Of a DNA stretch of 64,000 nucleotides, positions 63,938-64,000 are shown piece after piece. The stretch comes from Arthrobacter mangrovi (GTDB taxonomy: Bacteria; Actinomycetota; Actinomycetes; Actinomycetales; Micrococcaceae). The position numbers and the translations under genes were made by a program. The notes under the pieces were generated by a model. The model was not told where the DNA came from and searched no databases. It worked only from the letters and a program-made list of their open reading frames with translations. How positions within the stretch are numbered: the stretch's first letter is position 1; each line of letters begins with the position of its first letter. The stretch spans positions 310,001 through 374,000 of the forward strand of contig NZ_BRVS01000005.1 in the NCBI RefSeq assembly GCF_026011795.1, in the 5' to 3' direction.

Positions 63938-64000
63938 ACCCGGGTCCTTTCTGCAGCTGCCCCACTGCCTGTGGTTGCTGCCGGCAGATTCCCCACCATC

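Overview
The window is high-GC DNA with dense, often 4-bp-overlapping genes and many GTG/TTG starts. It carries a GuaB3 homologue beside guaB, a His-tailed GroEL, a CIRCE-controlled groES, an IdeR/DtxR-type iron box and CGNR and mycothiol-type isomerase families. Together these point to an actinobacterium, most likely a Micrococcaceae member (Arthrobacter or a close relative). This is inferred from protein families and gene order; there is no rRNA here. I saw no tRNA, rRNA, IS element or CRISPR array. No gene-free gap exceeds 300 bases; the largest (26730-26975, 54154-54397, 56400-56588) are described under the sites and neighbouring genes.

Layout. 1-4.6 kb: 5' part of an AlaA-type aminotransferase, an OpuC-type osmoprotectant ABC transporter (four genes) and a Nudix hydrolase, all on the minus strand. 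4.7-9.1 kb: a TPR protein, a small acidic exported or membrane protein and a two-component pair. 9.0-12.9 kb (minus): phosphotransferase, membrane protein, RimJ-like acetyltransferase, galU. 13-14.8 kb: 5-formyl-THF cyclo-ligase, an FmdB zinc-ribbon gene under a CIRCE element, a SAF-domain protein. 14.8-18.9 kb: a 1391-residue DUF4011/UPF1-like helicase with a Vsr-type nuclease tail. 19-29 kb (minus): guaA, DUF3817 protein, SURF1, glpD, guaB3, guaB, groEL, groES. 29-34 kb: alpha/beta hydrolase and a divergent iron-siderophore ABC operon with an iron box between them. 34-44 kb: VOC protein, Crp/Fnr regulator, molybdopterin oxidoreductase, DinB-like protein, ABC exporter pair, THUMP-like methyltransferase, GH3 hexosaminidase, carboxylate-amine ligase, flavin reductase. 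44-46 kb: CGNR regulator divergent from an MFS transporter. 46.3-48.6 kb: tsaD-rimI-tsaB. 48.8-57 kb: an amine-oxidase/aldehyde-dehydrogenase catabolic cluster with a GntR regulator. 57.2-61.8 kb: a compact type VII secretion (T7SS)-like effector island. 61.8-63.9 kb: tsaE, alr and a small protein.

The most interesting region is 57.2-61.8 kb. It has two minus-strand operons. One encodes an LpqN-like plus EspG-like pair. The other encodes a WXG100-like protein with a Yxxx[D/E] signal, a 398-residue WxG-type protein ending in a glycine zipper, an overlapping three-helix membrane protein (immunity candidate), and a second LpqN-like plus EspG-like pair. Both operon promoters carry the same palindrome, GGGGAG-NN-CTCCCC, 25 bp upstream of the -10 box. 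A third copy sits before a methyltransferase gene at 39.4 kb. No ESX core (EccC ATPase) gene is present in the window. This island and the catabolic cluster lie between tsaE and tsaB, which are neighbours in many bacteria.

Regulatory highlights: two CIRCE elements interleaved with the groES promoter, a third CIRCE at the fmdB promoter, a strong hairpin between groES and groEL, an iron box at the siderophore operon, and paired palindromes at the gntR divergent promoter.
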